From Pseudolachnospira sp051055405 (GTDB taxonomy: Bacteria > Bacillota > Clostridia > Lachnospirales > Lachnospiraceae), in NCBI RefSeq assembly GCF_051055405.1, contig NZ_CP167068.1, positions 2,418,001 to 2,482,000 of the forward strand: a DNA stretch of 64,000 nt. Direction: 5' to 3'. Positions within the stretch are counted from its first letter, which is position 1. Each line of letters begins with the position of its first letter. Below the pieces are notes generated by a model, which saw nothing but the letters and a program-made list of their open reading frames with translations, was not told the origin of the DNA and searched no databases. Positions 43,694 through 52,772 of the stretch are shown piece by piece. The translations under genes were made by a program, and so were the position numbers.

Positions 43694-44344
43694 CTACCTT
43701 TTTTGTCGTTTTTCTTTTTTCCAATACAAAAAACCGCATATTCCGCTACCAATCAGAACGCCCACAAGGATCAAAAGCGCGCAATGAAGGAAGAACGTAT
43801 CCGGTAAAATCGTGATTACCGGATCTGTTGAAGCGTCAAAAATCCAAAAATCATTTCGGAAAACAATCTTATGGAACATCACAAAAACCGTATCCCAACT
43901 GGCCGCGATTGCAATTCCAAGCAGCAAAGGAGTGAAAATAGAAAGCAGGGCGGTGTATTTTAAATAGCGAAACTGATTCTTCCGATAATAAAATACAATT
44001 CCCAACACACTCGCTGCGAGAGTAATCGGAACCATCCACTCAAAAACCAGGAAAACACGTTTTACCTCTTCAAAGTGAATTCGACCGCTTTCTGACATAG
44101 CCAAATCCGGAAACTCTAACGTATCCGGTCCCCAGATATTATTGTAATCGATCAAAACATCATAATTTCTTAAAATCTGTTCCTCTGTAAGGCCTGAAGA
44201 CGCGGACAAATTCATCGATTTCATATCCCAATGATAAAGGGGACGAAAATTTAGAGTGACTGTGACGGAAAAGGAAATCAAAAACAGCATCAAAACAATT
44301 CCCAGCACCCACTGGCCAAAACGATATTTTTTTTCTTGCATCAA
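43694..44344 (-). CDS. TIGR01906/DUF1461 integral membrane protein
   Basis: A 216-residue membrane protein. Four hydrophobic segments lie near residues 13-32, 100-120, 130-150 and 185-208. An extracytoplasmic loop near 35-95 carries the family motif NLSASSGLTEEQILRNYDVLIDYNNI, followed by the conserved stretch SESGRIHFEEVKRVF. This pattern identifies the TIGR01906/DUF1461 family of Firmicutes and related bacteria, with unknown function. It is upstream of the small coiled-coil gene, and the two may share a transcript. Confidence 0.85.
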   Translation of the reverse strand: MMQEKKYRFGQWVLGIVLMLFLISFSVTVTLNFRPLYHWDMKSMNLSASSGLTEEQILRNYDVLIDYNNIWGPDTLEFPDLAMSESGRIHFEEVKRVFLVFEWMVPITLAASVLGIVFYYRKNQFRYLKYTALLSIFTPLLLGIAIAASWDTVFVMFHKIVFRNDFWIFDASTDPVITILPDTFFLHCALLILVGVLIGSGICGFLYWKKEKRQKR

Positions 44345-44368
44345 AGGTTCCTCAAATGTATTATAGTA

Positions 44369-44842
44369 TTATAGTTTATCCCGAACCATCATCAAAGTAT
44401 AACCGAGCAAATTTTTCCCCTGCCATTTCGTTTGATCAAGCCTGTCCGGATTGTTCATTGACAACCCGATCCCCCAAATACGATCTTTCACCGCACATTC
44501 AGCTAATACCGCTGTCCCCGTGGCTTTTAACTTCTCTTTCAATTCTGCGTTCTGTGAGAATTTTGCCATCAGCCCTTCATAAACTATGAGTTGCCGGATT
44601 CCCTCCCAATAGTTATCGTCATATCTTGACACAAGCCGCCCCAATGCCTTGATATGGGCAGTATCCTCTATATTAAGGATTTGTACGGCAATCTTATCAT
44701 CTTGAAAGCAGACCGCTTTCCGATACATCATAAACTGTTCCATTGAAGAAAACTCCACTCCCTCAACAGTAAAGCGGGACAGATACCAATTGCTCAGATA
44801 TCCGTTTTCTTCGTTTTCATTATGAAAGCAAACAATCTGCAT
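44369..44842 (-). CDS. NADAR family protein (ADP-ribose N-glycosidase type)
   Basis: A 157-residue NADAR/YbiA-like protein. The pattern GYLSNWYLSRFTVEGVEFSSMEQFMMYRKA at residues 14-43 (key part SSMEQFMMYRKA) and the C-terminal VKDRIWGIGLSMNNPD and WQGKNLLGYTLMMVR are typical. NADAR proteins cleave N-glycosidic bonds of ADP-ribose derivatives, and some remove ADP-ribose from guanine in DNA when paired with DarT-type toxins. The start overlaps the stop of the preceding gene by one base (TGATG), so it is coupled to the unknown gene and the DUF3990 gene. An antitoxin role is a strong inference from context. Confidence 0.88.
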   Translation of the reverse strand: MQIVCFHNENEENGYLSNWYLSRFTVEGVEFSSMEQFMMYRKAVCFQDDKIAVQILNIEDTAHIKALGRLVSRYDDNYWEGIRQLIVYEGLMAKFSQNAELKEKLKATGTAVLAECAVKDRIWGIGLSMNNPDRLDQTKWQGKNLLGYTLMMVRDKL

Positions 44843-45258
44843 CACACTTCACCAACTTTTTTGACCGCCAAATCAAGTTCCAAGTCGTGAAGTCCGTAAT
44901 AAGCTTTTTTCAAAAAGGCGATAGGAACTTTCTTGACCACTTCTGAACTCGGGAGACCATAAAACCATTGATAATAAGCATAAAACTCCCCGATCCACAT
45001 AGGAATAAACCCGTCAAGAGCCTTGCCGGGTTTTAATCTATACTTTTCTGTTTCAGAAAAGTACGCCCACAACCCTTTGGCATCCATCGTATTGACATAG
45101 GCTTGCGCTTCGTCAATGCTCTTTCTCGTCTTGCTTGCCATATAGATACGAATAAAATCTTCCGTATCCTTGTCGGGATACCGTTGCGCCACAAGATCAA
45201 AGAGTTTACCCTGATTTTCCACTACATCATTCAGATATGCTTCCGAATATGCCCGCAT
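44842..45258 (-). CDS. Unknown middle gene of the DUF3990-NADAR cassette
   Basis: Not recognised. It encodes 138 residues, mostly helical, with basic and aromatic stretches (FIRIYMASKTRKSIDEAQAYVN near residue 35; WIGEFYAYYQWFYGLPSSEVV near 90, key part GEFYAYYQWFYGL). The ATG at 45258 has AGGAG eight bases upstream, inside the end of the DUF3990 gene; start codons at 45264 and 45267 would overlap that gene. The tight overlap on both sides means the three products are made together. It may be a neutralising or DNA-targeting partner, similar to helical antitoxins; this is speculation. Confidence 0.8.
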   Translation of the reverse strand: MRAYSEAYLNDVVENQGKLFDLVAQRYPDKDTEDFIRIYMASKTRKSIDEAQAYVNTMDAKGLWAYFSETEKYRLKPGKALDGFIPMWIGEFYAYYQWFYGLPSSEVVKKVPIAFLKKAYYGLHDLELDLAVKKVGEV

Positions 45259-45263
45259 CACCA

Positions 45264-45917
45264 TCACTCCTCAAATAATGTGCTGAATACTTTCGTTACC
45301 TTATTCGCATCGGAATCAACAAGATCCCGCATATTTTTTCTTGCCTCTATATCCCTCTGATTATACTTATCGTTGAATTCAGTATAATCAACGACAAGCA
45401 ACTCATCCTGTATTTCTTTTAGCTTAGAATAAGCCAATTTGGACTTGATACAATACTGAATACCCAGACCGCCCAACGCGAGCAGTTCTTCAAGTATGTC
45501 GATATCGATATTGTCCCGAACAAATTCCTTTGCGATATAGAAGTAAGAAGCGTTCGCTCTCCAACCGCGGATAACATCATATTCGTTCGCATCTACACCG
45601 TACTTTGCTATGAACTTTTTAGACAGCATTCTATATCGTTTGGAGTCCGCCGCATCTCTGTGTTTCATTAGCTCGGCAAGCCAAGAAAGGACATTCAATT
45701 TCTGAAAATCTAAGATTTTTAATCCATCCGTATCCAATTCATATTTGTGAACCCATCCATTTGTATCATTTGGTCTGCAAACCGCCCACTCTTTCGCAAG
45801 TTCCATATTTTCAGTGAGGTAAAAGCCTCGTCCGTAGTCGTGCTTATCATCTCCGCCACCATACTTTGGCACTATGACCTTGTCAGGGGTACCGTGAAAT
45901 AAAATAATTTTTCCCAT
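45264..45917 (-). CDS. DUF3990 protein, ADP-ribosyltransferase-like
   Basis: A 217-residue protein with the DUF3990 pattern. ILFHGTPDKVIVPKYGG at residue 4 and DYGRGFYLTENMELAKEWA near 27 resemble the NAD-binding strands of diphtheria-toxin-like ADP-ribosyltransferases (the H in FHGT and the Y in FYLT). The middle, EYDVIRGWRANASYFYIAKEF, and a helical C-terminus complete the family. The ribosome site is GGAAGGG. The genes behind it encode an unknown protein and a NADAR glycosidase, an arrangement like ADP-ribosylating toxin-antitoxin pairs. Base composition is clearly more A/T-rich than the surrounding genes, so recent transfer is likely. Confidence 0.85.
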   Translation of the reverse strand: MGKIILFHGTPDKVIVPKYGGGDDKHDYGRGFYLTENMELAKEWAVCRPNDTNGWVHKYELDTDGLKILDFQKLNVLSWLAELMKHRDAADSKRYRMLSKKFIAKYGVDANEYDVIRGWRANASYFYIAKEFVRDNIDIDILEELLALGGLGIQYCIKSKLAYSKLKEIQDELLVVDYTEFNDKYNQRDIEARKNMRDLVDSDANKVTKVFSTLFEE

Positions 45918-45969
45918 TTTTCCCTTCCTTTCGCTTAAATCAAGAGCAAGCGCACCTAATGTAATCCAT

Positions 45970-45996
45970 ATTATATCATAAAAATTCGAAAATCAA
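45970..45996 (-). promoter_or_regulatory. Probable promoter of the DUF3990-NADAR cassette
   Basis: Minus strand TATAAT (45970-45975) with TTGATT 15 bases upstream (45991-45996), an off-consensus spacing. The transcript would start about 45 bases before the DUF3990 ATG. Confidence 0.5.
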
Positions 45997-46073
45997 CACT
46001 TACTCCTGAAATCTCGTTACTGTCAAGTAATTCCGCTGAGTATTACAAAAGCATAGAACTCTCGAATCACTTA

Positions 46074-46082
46074 TGTTATAAT
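46074..46082 (+). promoter_or_regulatory. Extended -10 promoter for the LspA-like gene
   Basis: TGTTATAAT (46074-46082) has the TGn extension and a perfect -10; no clear -35 is visible. Confidence 0.5.
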
Positions 46083-46175
46083 AAATTTATTAGGTATTAT
46101 GCCCCCCGAAATCTGCAAAACTCGAACAAGCAGCCGCCAGGGCGGATTTTACCCATTCCATAAGGAGGAATTCCA

Positions 46176-46634
46176 ATGATTTACATCTTTTTACTCGTCG
46201 GGGTCTTTTTTCTAGATCTAGCTCTCAAGGCAAAGATCGAATCCCCTCGCAGCCAGCTCCCAAAAGAAATCGCCGGCGGAAAAATCACCCTTTGCCGCAG
46301 TCATAACAAAGGAATGATGCTAAACTTCTTAGATCAAAAGCCGAAAGCCGCAGCGTTCCTTTCCACCTGCGCTGGAATCGGCTCCCTCCTTTGGTATCTC
46401 CCCATCCTATGGAAAAAAAGCGCCGGACATATCATGGAAAAATTAGGCGGCGCCCTCATTTTAGGAGGCGCCGCCAGTAATATCTCCGACCACTGGAGAA
46501 GAGGATACGTGGTAGACTATCTCAAATTCCGTTTCCGGCCTATACGAAATATCATTTTTAACCTAGGCGACCTTTGTATCTTTCTTGGTTGCCTGCTGGC
46601 CCTTTTGGGCCAATTGGGAAAAGGGAAAAAGTAA
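46176..46634 (+). CDS. Signal peptidase II-like membrane protein (divergent LspA)
   Basis: A 152-residue membrane protein with four hydrophobic segments and the LspA order of motifs: DLALKAKIE at residue 14, SHNKGMMLNFLDQKP near 45 (cf. the NxGxAF box), the catalytic Asp in NISDHWRRGYVVDYL near 98, and FNLGDLCIFLG near 128 with the second Asp. Lipoprotein signal peptidase cleaves before the lipid-modified cysteine, and the TRAP binding lipoprotein here is a possible client. The boxes deviate from consensus (NISDH in place of NxxDR), so this is probably a paralogue; a standard lspA is likely elsewhere. Confidence 0.75.
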   Translation: MIYIFLLVGVFFLDLALKAKIESPRSQLPKEIAGGKITLCRSHNKGMMLNFLDQKPKAAAFLSTCAGIGSLLWYLPILWKKSAGHIMEKLGGALILGGAASNISDHWRRGYVVDYLKFRFRPIRNIIFNLGDLCIFLGCLLALLGQLGKGKK

Positions 46635-46642
46635 TACTGTCC

Positions 46643-48364
46643 CTATTCGTATTTCGCTATCTTGCGTTCCCCGGAGCGCAGCAGCAAACGGTACAGCAAA
46701 ATATCCAAGATCGCCAAAGCCACGGTAAACACTCCGGCTAGTAAAACCAACGATAGTTCCAATTTCCAATACAGCCAGCCAAACAAGACGCCAACCAGGC
46801 CTCCAAATACCCAGATAATCAGCATACTCAGCATGCTGTTAAAATTCTGCTTGACTGCCTGCTGCTCGTTGGCCCATGTCAGCTTCGGCCGACAAAGATC
46901 CCGCCAAAGTTGGAAACAGTTCATACCAAAATTTAGAACCACGCTTAAAAGCAAAGCCAAAGCCGCCGTCCAGAGTGGGACTCCCAAGATCATGCCGATC
47001 ACCAGCAAGATGAGAAGATAGCCCGTGGTGCCCACACATCCCGGCAACAAACCGGATAGCAGTTTTGCCTTGATCTGATCCCGGTAAGATACCGGAATAT
47101 ATTTCATCGTCATAAATCCGTCTCCCTCCCTCGAAATGGCGGTGGCGGATACCAGATTCAAACTACCGGCAAAAAGAGTAAGCCCATAGGAGACGCCGAT
47201 GGTTATCAAGCCCACCATTGGCGAGCCGGAATCCACGGGTCCTAAAAGCGCAGCAAGCTCTCCCAATACAGCAAAACCCTCGGAAATGGAATCAAACTGT
47301 GTCAATATCGCAATCAGTACAGGAACCAAAAATATCAACGGCCAGATAAGTACCATCAAAATACAATTTAGGAAGTAAACCGGCGTGCGAAACAGTAAGC
47401 GCAGCTCTTTCTTTAAATAAGCAGACATCACACTTTGACGGCGCACCAGCTTTTCGCCCTCGGCGGCCGTGATCTTCTGACGCTTGGACGTCGTCTCGCT
47501 CATGCTGAGGACTCCGCCAAAGTAAAGCTTTGACGCCACCAGTAAAAATAGCACCAGAAAAGCTGCTGTAATCGCCAGAACAATCAGTAACTGCCAAATC
47601 CCTTCCCCTGTCATTGCCTTCACCAAAAATTGCAGGTTCGGGAAAAGTTTGCTGAGAAAACCTACTAAAGAATTCTTCCCTGCGGACAAAAGGGCGATCA
47701 AGCCTTCTTGATCCACCGTCTCCAATTGCCCGCTGAACATCCCCACGCACATGGAGACCACCAAGAGCAAAATGGTACCAAGAGTCGTCAACACGCTCTT
47801 ATTTTTGGCTTTCTTACCGACGCGCATAAAAATCATCGAAAGCAGCGCCGCATAGACCATCGGCACGATCGGCAGCAGCAATAAACCGATGGCAATGGAA
47901 ATCCAAAAAGAGATTCCAGCGGAGGCCTCCCATCCATATCCAACAAACAGCGGCAGCAGCAAAACCGCGGTCGTCACCACCTCATAAATCCAAACCACCG
48001 TAAATTTTGCCCCGACAATCTGTACCGGCTTTAAAGGCAAAGGCAGTAAATGCTGAACATCTCCGCTCATATAAAACACGCTGAGAATATAAGGCAGGCC
48101 CAAAATCAGGGTAGCCATCCCGCCGACAAAGCACGCCATCTCCAAAAGCAGACCTTCCTGTCCGGCCGGGGCTAACATCTGATAGCCGCCCTGTCCAGCC
48201 TGAAACAGCATATAAGCCAATGGCATAAAACAGATGATCACAAAGATTCCGAGAGCAGCTCCCGAAAGCTTCCTCCGCTTCTTTTTTCCTTTTCCCCCTG
48301 TGGACATTGCATTTCCCATACCGCATTTCAACAATATCCACGTCAGCTTTCTATACTTACGCAT
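46643..48364 (-). CDS. ABC exporter permease subunit
   Basis: A 573-residue membrane protein with about twelve to fourteen hydrophobic segments, beginning with a basic region (GKGKKKRRKLSG) and FVIICFMPLAYMLF. It fits large ABC-2 type exporter permeases of Firmicutes. A cytoplasmic loop near residues 290-320 (SETTSKRQKITAAEGEKLVRRQ) divides the two halves. Its start overlaps the stop of the ATPase gene by eight bases. The substrate is unknown; related two-gene exporters handle peptides or drugs. The LspA-like gene ends convergently only eight bases away, with no clear terminator between them. Confidence 0.82.
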   Translation of the reverse strand: MRKYRKLTWILLKCGMGNAMSTGGKGKKKRRKLSGAALGIFVIICFMPLAYMLFQAGQGGYQMLAPAGQEGLLLEMACFVGGMATLILGLPYILSVFYMSGDVQHLLPLPLKPVQIVGAKFTVVWIYEVVTTAVLLLPLFVGYGWEASAGISFWISIAIGLLLLPIVPMVYAALLSMIFMRVGKKAKNKSVLTTLGTILLLVVSMCVGMFSGQLETVDQEGLIALLSAGKNSLVGFLSKLFPNLQFLVKAMTGEGIWQLLIVLAITAAFLVLFLLVASKLYFGGVLSMSETTSKRQKITAAEGEKLVRRQSVMSAYLKKELRLLFRTPVYFLNCILMVLIWPLIFLVPVLIAILTQFDSISEGFAVLGELAALLGPVDSGSPMVGLITIGVSYGLTLFAGSLNLVSATAISREGDGFMTMKYIPVSYRDQIKAKLLSGLLPGCVGTTGYLLILLVIGMILGVPLWTAALALLLSVVLNFGMNCFQLWRDLCRPKLTWANEQQAVKQNFNSMLSMLIIWVFGGLVGVLFGWLYWKLELSLVLLAGVFTVALAILDILLYRLLLRSGERKIAKYE

Positions 48365-49091
48365 CTTTCGTCATACTCAAGAAGATTTCTTCCAGAGACT
48401 CTCCTTCCTGGAATTGTTTTCTCAGGTCATCCAATGTACCACGATATACGATTTTCCCTTTATTAATGACGGCAATCTGGTCGCATAACTTCTCTGCCAC
48501 CTCCAACACATGGGTTGAGAATAAGACGCTCTTCCCAGCCGCCGTATGCTCCTTCATCATTTCCTTTAACTCAAAAGCAGATTTTGGATCTAATCCGGTA
48601 AGCGGCTCATCCAGAATCCAGACTGAAGGATCGTGAAGAAGCGCTCCCATCACCATGATTTTCTGGCGCATACCATGAGAATAGCTGAGAATCCGATCCT
48701 TGAGCGCATCTTCCATCTCAAATCGGGAAGCAAAAGAAAGGATACGTTCCTTGCGCTCCTTGGTCGGCACATCGTACAAATCCGCCATAAAATTCAAATA
48801 TTCAATTCCTTTTAGCCGCAGGAAATGGTCCGGGCTGTCGGAGACAAAGCCGAACTGCCGCTTGGCAATGACCGGGTCTTTCTGGATATCAACGCCATTG
48901 ATCTCAATCAAACCGCCCTCATCTGGTTCCAAAATCCCAGTAATCATCTTGAGCGTCGTGGTTTTCCCCGCGCCGTTGGGACCAATAAATCCCGTGATCG
49001 TTCCCTCTCCAATCTCCCAGTTTAAGTCATCCACCGCCTTGTGGGTGCCCGCATAAGTTTTTGAAATATGCGTAAGCCGAATCATCGACAT
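48357..49091 (-). CDS. ABC transporter ATP-binding protein
   Basis: The 244-residue ATPase of the exporter. Walker A is GPNGAGKTT near residue 38, the Q-loop is FGFVSD near 85, the signature is LSYSHGMRQK near 137 (H in place of the common GG), Walker B is VWILDEPLTGLD near 158, and the switch His is in FSTHVLE near 192. GGAGGG precedes the ATG. It overlaps the permease gene, confirming the pair, and stands in a two-gene operon. Confidence 0.93.
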   Translation of the reverse strand: MSMIRLTHISKTYAGTHKAVDDLNWEIGEGTITGFIGPNGAGKTTTLKMITGILEPDEGGLIEINGVDIQKDPVIAKRQFGFVSDSPDHFLRLKGIEYLNFMADLYDVPTKERKERILSFASRFEMEDALKDRILSYSHGMRQKIMVMGALLHDPSVWILDEPLTGLDPKSAFELKEMMKEHTAAGKSVLFSTHVLEVAEKLCDQIAVINKGKIVYRGTLDDLRKQFQEGESLEEIFLSMTKDA

Positions 49092-49168
49092 GTTGCCCTC
49101 CTTACTGAATCAAAACCAAATTCTTTTGTTCTAGTTTGATAATACAATAATACAGAAGAAGGCATTTG

Positions 49169-50884
49169 TCAAGATAATTTTAGCAATTCGAACACTCCAT
49201 ATAAATCCAGAGCACCATACCCCCATTCCCGATTGGGATAAGTATAAACGCTCTTCCGCCTGGCTCCTCGAATAAGATACGCCCGCACGGCATTGCTATC
49301 CATCGTCGGCTCATTTCCACGATAAATTCCCCAGCTTAAAAGATCTGCCGCAGCACCTGCCACATGAGCCGCGGAAACGCTCGTGCCAGTCATAGTCCCA
49401 AACTGTCCGCCAGGAAACGGTCCATAAACCGCTACGCCAGGAGCCGCTAAAAGCGGCTGTATGGTTCCATTCCTAGTAAAGCCCCTCCCAGAATTGATAT
49501 AAATACTATCGGATTTATGATTATAGCCGCTAACTGTCAGTACTTCTCTCGAAGTTCCGGGAATTGTTAACGTGATATTAGGATTTGGTTCCAGAAATTG
49601 AATGCCTTCCGCCACTTGCCCTTCTACCGGAAGCCAAACATGAAAACTTCCGCCCAGGGGATACGCGCTATAAATCCGCAAAATCCAAACTCCAGGAGTC
49701 GGCTTCCGGATTCCTATGTTGATCAACTGGCTGCCCGAACGATTTTCCACAATTCGATTGTCCACGGAAATCGTCGTGTCCTCTAAAATAAATCTCAAAT
49801 TTTCCGTACTCTCTACCCGCGGAGGAATCCGTGGAATTTCTTCCCCTCCCGGCGATACAAAACCGATGGAGTAAAACTCCGGCGAGTAAGCCCAAAGATT
49901 CAGCCAAAATCCTTTGACTCCCGCAGGCACCCGGATTTCCACATCCCGATAGGTATCCTCCTCTCGAATTGTACCGTAATAGTGGTGCCCTTTGTTTCCA
50001 TCGTTTCCTGAAGCCACAACCGGTACATATCCCCGCTGATCTGTTGCACGGCTGATTTGCTCTTCCAGAGGAGTGTAGCCGTCATGGCCGCCTCGGTTGC
50101 TTTGAAGTCCCATAAGAATAACCAGCGGAATCCGCAGCTCTTCCCGCAGATCCAATAAATAGCGTACACCCATCATAATGTCATTTTCCTGATATACTGG
50201 CTCTTCGGGCGGAATAAAGTAATAATCTTTCAAATTTTGTTTCGCTGGCTTTAGCTTTACCACTGCCAAAACCGATTCTGGCGCCGCTCCGACGAAACTG
50301 CCGTCCGGCGTCTCGCCTCCCGCGGCGATTCCTGCAAGAAAAGTTCCATGCCCCGTTTCATCCACCGTTGGCACCACCAATCTGGGATCAGCCTGGCGCA
50401 GCGCTTCGTTGATCTGGCTTTGCCGGTACTCCGTGCCATAGAGAAGCCCTGCCGGCGGCTCCCCGCTTTGGTCACTCTGATCCCAGATTCCTACGATTCG
50501 GCTCTCCCCGTTTCCGGTTCGAAAGACAGGGTGCGTATAGTCAATCCCGCTATCAATGATCCCAATCATGACTCCTTCCCCCCGCAGATTGGGAAGCGGT
50601 TGGCTTTGAGCTCTCAATATCCCAGACGTCTCCATGCTAGAGGTATCCGCCAAAGAAAATACGGACGGAATGGTACGAAATCCATAGACTCCTACACTAT
50701 AATTGGGAGCTCGTCTCCGATCTAGATGGGTAATCCCAAAGATACGGTCAACGATTTCCGTACAATGATCGCCATAATCCGTAAATACTTGAGGCAGACC
50801 CAGGTTATATTCAACGATAAAATCCAGATATTCTTCTGATAAAATCTGTTCTCGGCAGATCTTTTCCTGCTCTGTCATCCGCAT
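49169..50884 (-). CDS. S8 family subtilisin-like peptidase
   Basis: A 571-residue subtilase without a signal peptide. The catalytic triad is complete: Asp in IGIIDSGIDYTHP near residue 110, His in DETGHGTFLAGIAAG near 180, and Ser in MTGTSVSAAHVAGAAADLL near 500. A long insert between His and Ser carries a jelly-roll-like beta domain (about residues 310-430). This layout resembles the CspA/B/C germination proteases of clostridia and related cytosolic subtilases, so a role in spore germination is possible but not shown. AAGGAG precedes the ATG. A 79-residue gene lies 10 bases upstream in the same operon. Confidence 0.88.
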   Translation of the reverse strand: MRMTEQEKICREQILSEEYLDFIVEYNLGLPQVFTDYGDHCTEIVDRIFGITHLDRRRAPNYSVGVYGFRTIPSVFSLADTSSMETSGILRAQSQPLPNLRGEGVMIGIIDSGIDYTHPVFRTGNGESRIVGIWDQSDQSGEPPAGLLYGTEYRQSQINEALRQADPRLVVPTVDETGHGTFLAGIAAGGETPDGSFVGAAPESVLAVVKLKPAKQNLKDYYFIPPEEPVYQENDIMMGVRYLLDLREELRIPLVILMGLQSNRGGHDGYTPLEEQISRATDQRGYVPVVASGNDGNKGHHYYGTIREEDTYRDVEIRVPAGVKGFWLNLWAYSPEFYSIGFVSPGGEEIPRIPPRVESTENLRFILEDTTISVDNRIVENRSGSQLINIGIRKPTPGVWILRIYSAYPLGGSFHVWLPVEGQVAEGIQFLEPNPNITLTIPGTSREVLTVSGYNHKSDSIYINSGRGFTRNGTIQPLLAAPGVAVYGPFPGGQFGTMTGTSVSAAHVAGAAADLLSWGIYRGNEPTMDSNAVRAYLIRGARRKSVYTYPNREWGYGALDLYGVFELLKLS

Positions 50885-50894
50885 TGTCTCCTTA

Positions 50895-51134
50895 TCACTT
50901 TGGCGGAGCGCCGAGCAGCAGACGAATCTGTTCCTCCGATAGACGCCGGATCTCCCGCCGCGACCTGCGGCATTGCTCTTCCACCGCCTGCACAGCCTGC
51001 TCCTCCATCCGTTGAAGCAGTTCTTCTTGAAGTTCCAAAGAAATCATCTGTTTCAACGCTCGCCTTCTATACTCCGCCGCACCGTCTCCCATAGCAGAAA
51101 ACAGCAGACAGAGCATCAGCATTTCCCGGTCCAC
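50895..51134 (-). CDS. Small helical protein upstream of the subtilase
   Basis: Not recognised. The 79-residue product starts with GTG behind GGAGG. It has a hydrophobic start (MLMLCLLFSAMGDGA) and a long charged helix (LQEELLQRMEEQAVQAVEEQCRRSRREIRRL). It ends 10 bases before the subtilase start, so the two are surely cotranscribed. It might regulate or chaperone the protease; no motif supports a specific function. Confidence 0.6.
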   Translation of the reverse strand: MDREMLMLCLLFSAMGDGAAEYRRRALKQMISLELQEELLQRMEEQAVQAVEEQCRRSRREIRRLSEEQIRLLLGAPPK

Positions 51135-51231
51135 ACGCCGCCTCCGTCCTAAATTCTTACCACTAGTATATCGCCTGTGCCTTTTGTCCTATGACAGAAA
51201 ACGATTTACATAGAAAATCTGCTCATTTTCA

Positions 51232-51261
51232 TTGCAATCTTTTGAAATACCATTGTATAAT
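51232..51261 (+). promoter_or_regulatory. Promoter of the MATE transporter gene
   Basis: TTGCAA (51232-51237), 18-base spacer, TATAAT (51256-51261), about 90 bases before the ATG. Confidence 0.7.
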
Positions 51262-51353
51262 AAAAATGAAGCATTTTATGCTCCGGTTACATACCAATTT
51301 AGACAGGACAGAACCCGTAAAAAAGCAAAAGAATTTAGAAAGTCAGGGAAATC

Positions 51354-52745
51354 ATGGAAAAAGAAAAAAGCGTCTCACAGCAAGACCAAACACTGATTAA
51401 GGATTTAACAGTAGGAAATGTCCCCAGACAACTTCTTATTTTTGCCCTTCCCCTAGTTCTATCAGGAATCCTTCAAGCCGCCTACAATATGGTCGATATG
51501 ATTGTGGTCGGCCGTTATCTGGAAAGCGCTGGATTATCCGCCGTTTCCATCGGCGGCGATATTCTTATGGTGCTGACGTTTGTCGCCATGGGGTTTTCCA
51601 GCGCTGCCCAAATCATCATTTCCCAATATGTGGGGGCGAATCGTCCCGATAAGGTCAGCAAAATGATCGGTACGCTTTTCACTTTCCTCGGCGCCTGCGC
51701 CGTAGTCATGACAATCGTATGTCTGCTGCTGCGCAATCAAATTCTTCTATGGGTAAAAACACCCGCGGAATCCTGGGATTATACGATGGACTATGTTGTA
51801 ACCTGTATTGTGGGCCTGATCTTTATCTATGGTTACAATCTGGTCAGCGCGATTCTCCGAGGTATGGGGGATTCCAAACATCCTTTCTTATTTATCGCCA
51901 TTGCTTCTATCTTAAATACGGTCCTAGATATACTTTTCATCGCTGTCTTTGACCTTGGTGTCTTCGGCGCTGCCCTCGCCACCGTCATCGGGCAGGCGGT
52001 TAGCTTTCTATGTGCCCTTTTCATTTTATACCAAAAAAGAAAAGAGTTTATGTTTGACTTTAAGCCGCGCAGCTTCCGCATTTCCCGCGATATGTTAAAG
52101 CCACTGATCTCCCTTGGGATTCCCATGTCGATTCAATCTGCGGCCGTTACCTTTTCCCGCGTGTATGTGAACTCCTGGGTGAATTCTTATGGCGTTGTGG
52201 CCTCCGCCGTATCTGGCATGGGACACAAAGTGGAAATGGTCAATAACACCATTGTCCATGGCTTTACGACGGCTGGTGCTTCCATGGTCGCCCAATGTAT
52301 CGGCGCCAAAAAATATGAGCGTGTCACCAAGGTTCTCCTCACTTCCTTTGTCATCAATGGAGCCTTCGGTGCACTCTTCATCTTTGCCACTGTCTGCTGG
52401 CCGAGAACGGTCTTTGGCATTTTCACCAACGATACCTTGGCACTTGATATGGCCGTTACCTATGTGCCCATTGCCGTTGTCTCGTTCATCGGCGGCATTA
52501 TCCGCCCGTCCATGTTCTCTTTGATCAATGGTTCCGGCAATTCCAAATTAAATTTAGCCGTCGCTTTATTGGACGGCATCATCGCCCGCATCGGTCTGGC
52601 CTTGCTGCTTGGCCTGGTCTTTGACATGGGAGTGTATGGATTCTGGTACGGCAATGCGTTTGCAGGCTGGGTGCCTTTCTTCATCGGTCTGGTATACTAT
52701 ATCAGCGGGCATTGGAGAGGTTCCGGCATCGAAAAGTCTCGGTAA
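51354..52745 (+). CDS. MATE family efflux transporter
   Basis: A 463-residue, twelve-segment antiporter of the MATE family, which exports cationic drugs or metabolites with sodium or proton influx. The first half begins VPRQLLIFALPLVLSGILQAAYNMVDMIVVG (key part LVLSGILQAAYNMVD), with SSAAQIIISQYVGA near residue 82; the second half repeats with SLGIPMSIQSAAVTFS near 250 and GASMVAQCIGAKKYER near 300. This pattern, with GAxxxxx in both halves, is typical of the NorM/DinF-like Firmicutes branch. It stands alone; the substrate is unknown. Confidence 0.93.
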   Translation: MEKEKSVSQQDQTLIKDLTVGNVPRQLLIFALPLVLSGILQAAYNMVDMIVVGRYLESAGLSAVSIGGDILMVLTFVAMGFSSAAQIIISQYVGANRPDKVSKMIGTLFTFLGACAVVMTIVCLLLRNQILLWVKTPAESWDYTMDYVVTCIVGLIFIYGYNLVSAILRGMGDSKHPFLFIAIASILNTVLDILFIAVFDLGVFGAALATVIGQAVSFLCALFILYQKRKEFMFDFKPRSFRISRDMLKPLISLGIPMSIQSAAVTFSRVYVNSWVNSYGVVASAVSGMGHKVEMVNNTIVHGFTTAGASMVAQCIGAKKYERVTKVLLTSFVINGAFGALFIFATVCWPRTVFGIFTNDTLALDMAVTYVPIAVVSFIGGIIRPSMFSLINGSGNSKLNLAVALLDGIIARIGLALLLGLVFDMGVYGFWYGNAFAGWVPFFIGLVYYISGHWRGSGIEKSR

Positions 52746-52772
52746 AAAAGGGCTCGATGAGGAAAGGGCCCG

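Noticed and set aside
43534..43752. 118-residue version of the small coiled-coil protein
   Set aside because: The extension has no ribosome site, is compositionally odd and overlaps the DUF1461 gene; the internal ATG at 43533 has AAAGGAGG.
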